DNA from: Mimachlamys varia | Lineage: Eukaryota > Mollusca > Bivalvia > Pectinida > Pectinidae | NCBI GenBank assembly: GCA_947623455.1 | Contig: OX392529.1 | Location: 58,423,186-58,487,185 of the forward strand | DNA: 64,000 nucleotides | Direction: 5' to 3' | In this document: positions 59,311 to 64,000 of the stretch, in pieces | How the letters are laid out: the number at the start of each line of letters is the position of its first letter | Numbering within the stretch: position 1 is the first letter of the stretch | Notes under the pieces: model-generated | What the model was told of the DNA's origin: nothing | What the model saw: the letters and a program-made list of their open reading frames with translations, nothing else | Database searches by the model: none | Program-made: the position numbers and the translations under genes

Positions 59311-61924
59311 ACCTTCTGTATTTCATAGATTAGGTACAGTATGAAAAGCAATTTTTTTCCACGCATGATGGCATTAATTTATTCATTTTGTTCAAATTGA
59401 AGCGGTATAAACTATAACCCAAGTCTCGCCTATAGCGGCTTTTTATGACGTAAACAAATGACCCCTCACCTCTTCGATAGGTTTTATCTTGTATGTGAAA
59501 AGGTCTTCTCTCCAGCAATAATTCAATAATGCCGTTTTACTGGAATATTATCAAGGGAATAATTCAATGTTACAAAACACGCTTTTAAGTTAAACACACG
59601 CATTTCATGTAACAGAGGAATGAAAGAGCTATCCCTTGTGAGGCCCCTAAACCAAATCAAAACTGTGTGTATCGGTTACTCAGAAGAAAACTGTAACATG
59701 CAAACAGTGGGTCAGTTAGTTTCTCCCTTGAATACTTCCCATCACTCATTATGCTTCCGTAATATAATCCTTGTGTTATGTTTTGACCATTCGACAACTT
59801 TTCGCTTCGTAGTTACATGTAGGTCAAGCGGGTAGCCATTTTTTGTTTACCGATATAGCTTGTAATGCGCATGCGTTATCATATGTGACACAAAAATTTT
59901 ACATGTCCAAATTGTTGATCAACAAATAGTGATTCCCTTTTTGAGAACATATTTCAGCGCAAATCACCCATTAATTTTTCAAAAAGTAATATGTTTAATT
60001 TGTATACAATAATTCTAAATAAGCATAAAAAATGTAGTTTTACCGTGATGCCTCTTTAAATATTTCTCAGAAATATGAAGTGTAAACAACAATAGAACGT
60101 TTTTCAATTTAATATTGCTAAAGCCCTCAAGGCATTCTAATTTGAAATAGCTTTGTTTTACTTTTTAAATACAATTAGAACTGTTATCCGTAGAATAACT
60201 AATACCCCCTGCAGATGCTGGTAGTTTGTAATCATTCACTGACCTTGACTGTCAAATTACAAAAATGGGAATTTTCTTGAGAAATTCTTTATATTGAATT
60301 GGGTATATATTAACGGTGATGAAGATCTCCAAAACATTATTTCACATAAATGGACATGTACATAACTCTCTTTAAAGGACTCGCACAACTAAATAATTTA
60401 CTATATGTTATCACTAAGCTTTCCAGCTAATAACTTTAATATTTGAAGTTTAACACTTGTGAAAACTGCCTAAATTCACAGATACATACATGACAAAGGC
60501 TTCAAGGGGCATTTTATGAGGAGTTTACTGGCATATTAGCTTGCTACAGGCGTCTGCTTCGGACGACTGGAAATTTACATGTCAAACCAGTGAAATGGGA
60601 CGGGAACACCCTCTGACTTTTGACCCCATATCAATCCGCCATCACATATCAAAATCTACCAAACGTAAATATTTTTTGTAAAGTTAAATAGCTACAGATT
60701 TCATTCAATGCAGAATAGGTCAACAATTACCTATTTAAATTACTCACAATCCCTGTACTTAGCTGGAACAAAGTTTCAGTAGGGACTACAAACGTATGAA
60801 ACACTTCGTGATAGGCTGATTTAATTGTGCGCGTCCTTTAAAGGGCCCTAAATATTTAAGATGTTGAAATAAAGTTACTATTTGAAAGAATATACATTTC
60901 CGAGTAAAATGGTGAAGTTTGGTTGAAATTGAATAATAAATTATGAAGAAAACCCAAGTTATTACACCTAATGTACATTTGCAACCAGAAATTTCTCGTT
61001 TCTTTTGCATAACATTTACCTCTAGCACCTCAGTTAAGCACACACTTAGCAATTTCATATTTTGCACAAAGATCAAAAACGCTTACCGCTCAACTGCTTT
61101 TGAAAAGAAATCTTGTTACCTCAGTTTCTGTTTATTTTAAAGTTTCTGCAGTAATCAATTTTTATTTTAAGTATTTTTTATTTAATTTTAACAATTAAAC
61201 ACACTTAGAATTCACACACAACTTCAAACTTCTACAGAAAACATGAGTCATAAAAGGTTATCAGATATCCACCTTAACTGTTTATCTATCAATTACACCA
61301 GCTTACATTTAGGACTTCTAGCTCCCCGGGGTGCCTCCATTTTACAGGGAGAGTATTCGGGGTAGGGGAGATATAATGCTATAAACGGCTTATTGTATGA
61401 GTAAACAAAGTACACAAACACATTAAATCAATAAACAAGATGTTGAACAAGGTATATATTGTGACAGGAATGAAGTAATATCTACAATTTACTGAAAATA
61501 TGGAATATAAGTTGGATTTTGCCACCAAAAAAAAACATGTACGTGACACATACAAATATAATCAAAGTACTGAAAGTACTGGAAGCTAAGGCGAAAAAAC
61601 AGTATAAATATGATATTTTGGATGGACTACACTGTATACATATGTAATAGAAATTAAATGGTATTCAAGATTAACAAAAGTTGACTTTTCATCGATCACA
61701 ATGGAAAAGTCGAGAGTTGGCGGTAAAAAGTCAAAACTCAGTGGTCATTGAAAAGTTAGCACTCCCAAAGAAATCAAGAGTTTTATAGTTGCCAGTTTCA
61801 CGGCATTATAAATCAAACAATCAGAAATTACCGAAAGAGAATATGATAGTTCACATAACAAATTCATTTGTGCAGCTAAGGTTTGTATGAATCTTCATGT
61901 TACTGATACAGGGCTCACCATGAA
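59311..61924. other. unrecognised sequence
   Basis: No exon recognised. ATGCGCATGCG near 59866 is an isolated NRF1-like word. Confidence 0.4.
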
Positions 61925-62200
61925 CCCTAAAAACCCCAAGAGATCCGGAATCCCAGAAGGATCTTGGTGCCTATCATCTATGATTTTTCATTCGTTCTTA
62001 GAAAGATGGATCTAAAATCATATTTGTGACCGTCTCTTTATGCTCAGCGATTGTATATATAGTTTTGGGGTGTGAATCTCAGCCGTTTAAAAGTTATGAC
62101 TTAAGAGTCAAGTCTGCAAGGGTGTGGCAGACCCTGGGGTCAAATGTAAAATCATATTTGAGACCGTCTCTTTATGCTCAGCAATTGTATTAACAGGGCT
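61925..62200. repeat. relic repeat with CTCTTTATGCTCAGC, two units
   Basis: GACCGTCTCTTTATGCTCAG occurs near 62028 and 62161 with GTATATATAGTTTTGGGGTG following the first. The same text occurs near 5580-5730, in the left-arm region of a Pearl-like fragment. Confidence 0.6.
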
Positions 62201-64000
62201 TTTTCTGGGGTCTCTCAGGGGCCGCATTCCCAATGAGATTTGGGCTTCAATTTTCCCAATTTCAGGTTTTTTTTCCAATCATTTAACTTGGCTAATTTTC
62301 ACAAATTTTCTTAAAAATGTAGGAAGAAAAACGTCGTGTGCACTACTGCAAACATATTGAGACAAAAACGATGTATTTCTTGCAATTTAATATCATTTTA
62401 AAATACATTAGATCTATTTCTGCTATATTGGTGATATTATAAGTACCTTCTGAGGCCCTCTGACACAATTATACCAGCATACAAAATACTGAAAATGTGT
62501 GGATACGTGTAGTTCTGATTGCAGTGAGAGCAGTGCAGTGTTGGACGCCATTTTTGTTTGTAATGAGTTCCATATAAAGGGAGATAACTCCGACGAGAAA
62601 GGGAGAGTAATGAATGAGATGTACTATGTATAATAGCAATTTTACATTTTATACTGTTATGTAATCAAACAAAAATTACAAAACAGTCTAGGTGTGTTTT
62701 ATTTGTTTAATTCATATTACATTAAGGACTAGGTACAGGTCAATTCAATATGGCGCAGGTGTTTTTACCAAAACTTGTTATTTTATTAAATACTGCAAAA
62801 TACATGACCAAAATAGACTACAAAGTACATTTTGTGATGGAGAATCGATAATTTCAACCATATTTTGGTACGTTTGGTGGTTTATCTGATATTTTGTGTT
62901 ATATGTCAAAAAACGCGTGCACGTTTGCAGAATACTGCGAAAGAAAATAAAAACAATGAATATCATTTTTTGTTACTTTAATATACACAGAATGATAGAC
63001 GAGACTTCGATTTTTGAATAAATCTCTCTTTCAATTGAAAACCGCAGAATAAGAGAATGTACTCGTCACATGAATGGCAATTTATGTACATTCTGAACAC
63101 CGCTCACATCTGGATCAAATTTTTAAAATTTCCATCGCCGATCGACAGATTTATGTGGCAAGCCGCATAGCCAAAACAAAAATCTTACCGTCTGCGGTAT
63201 GACGAGTTATGACATTGTGTCAGATCTCTTAAATCAAACATCTTCCCGTTGCATGTAGCGAAATATACTACCCTGTCCTCCATTTTGCACTATTTACTTT
63301 TTTAGATATTCATACGCCTGACTTAGAGGCATGGTGAAACATCGACAAAATTAACAATTTAATTAGATTCAAGCATGCAGTAAAGGTAAATGTTACTTGG
63401 TATATCGTCACAAAGCAAAAACTGCCCATTCCTATCACGATAAATTGTTTTTAGCGATTGCCAGTTTTACATTTTTGGGCGAATGTATAGCACGTGAAAA
63501 GATGTCCTTCGGCACTTCCGGCAGTGTTTTTTTAGGTAATTTAATGATTTTGAAAGAATTGTCAACAAAGTTTAATTTGTGTTGTAAAAATTCTGATGGA
63601 ATTCGTATATATAATACACTTCCGCGTGGATCGGACAGTATTAACTCACTGATTATACCGATTCGTTCTCGGCTTCGCACCTGTCAAACATCGCTAGCGT
63701 AAATTGTTGCCATCGTAAACATGTGTGGCAGTTGAGGCACATTGGTATCAAAATACATTTCTCAAACTTAATTAGTAATTAGGTAACCGTATCGTAAATG
63801 TAAATTACGTTATGTTGGTGTTATTATTTTTATTTTATACATTTATTTGACACGAAACTTACATTAACATGACAAATGACCTATTTAATATAAAATAATG
63901 CCCCTATATTGCCCCCACGAGATACAGGTAACTACTTTTACCTGAACTGAAAACAGCATGCAATGGACGACATTTTTTAGAGGGGGTACCTGTGTATTTC
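62201..64000. other. unrecognised sequence to window end
   Basis: A 101-codon plus frame at 63397-63702 and an overlapping minus frame show no recognisable domain, so I do not call either as a gene. Confidence 0.4.

Noticed and set aside
63397..63702. 101-codon plus-strand frame near the right edge
   Set aside because: No domain recognised, overlapping frame of similar length on the other strand, no splice context that I could support.

Overview
The window looks like AT-rich nuclear DNA of a lophotrochozoan animal, most likely a bivalve mollusc. No bacterial-style operon is present. Coding sequence is very sparse and split into exons with GT/AG borders. Most of the sequence is interspersed and tandem repeats whose architecture (left arm, tandem core of about 145 bp, ACGG microsatellite, right arm with a hairpin) matches what I recall of the bivalve Pearl and Helentron-associated non-autonomous elements. 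That family name and the species group come from memory and were not checked by a search.

Genes: two minus-strand exons (16230-16403 and 5127-5360) encode consecutive N-terminal parts of a SCFD2-like (Sec1/Munc18 superfamily) protein. The rest of that gene should lie beyond the left edge. Its intron 1 (10.9 kb) holds two 145-bp arrays and a foldback element. A minus-strand candidate exon at 54856-54962 has a decayed duplicate at 55322-55436, and I could not name its protein. A mariner-type transposase fragment lies at 31852-32280 (minus). A possible plus-strand promoter and first exon ends at a strong donor at 53043.

Layout: 1-5.1 kb, mostly unrecognised AT-rich DNA plus a 140-162 bp tandem repeat; 5.4-13.2 kb, Pearl-like elements and relics; 14.1-15.2 kb, a TTAA-flanked foldback element whose inverted copy is at 29.7-30.7 kb; 18.5-24.8 kb, a long rearranged 145-bp array carrying two copies of a 535-bp TTAA-flanked MITE; 25.1-28.75 kb, an element of 473-bp higher-order units with paired YY1-like motifs; 31.0-31.3 kb, a third tandem family; 32.6-35.9 kb, an intact-looking Pearl-like element; 37.6-45.6 kb, a giant inverted repeat with 1.2-kb arms and nested MITEs; 46-49.7 kb, two more tandem families and a 950-bp element with 13-bp inverted ends; 52-56.4 kb, a hairpin MITE, a GGATATCC-rich element, the candidate exon pair and another tandem element; 56.4-64 kb, largely unrecognised.

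The most notable signal is that unrelated repeat families are dense in transcription-factor-like motifs. Every 145-bp monomer carries four nuclear-receptor half-sites in a fixed arrangement, the 31-kb repeat carries a DR1-type site, and the 473-bp units carry inverted pairs of YY1-like motifs. Whether these are bound is unknown.
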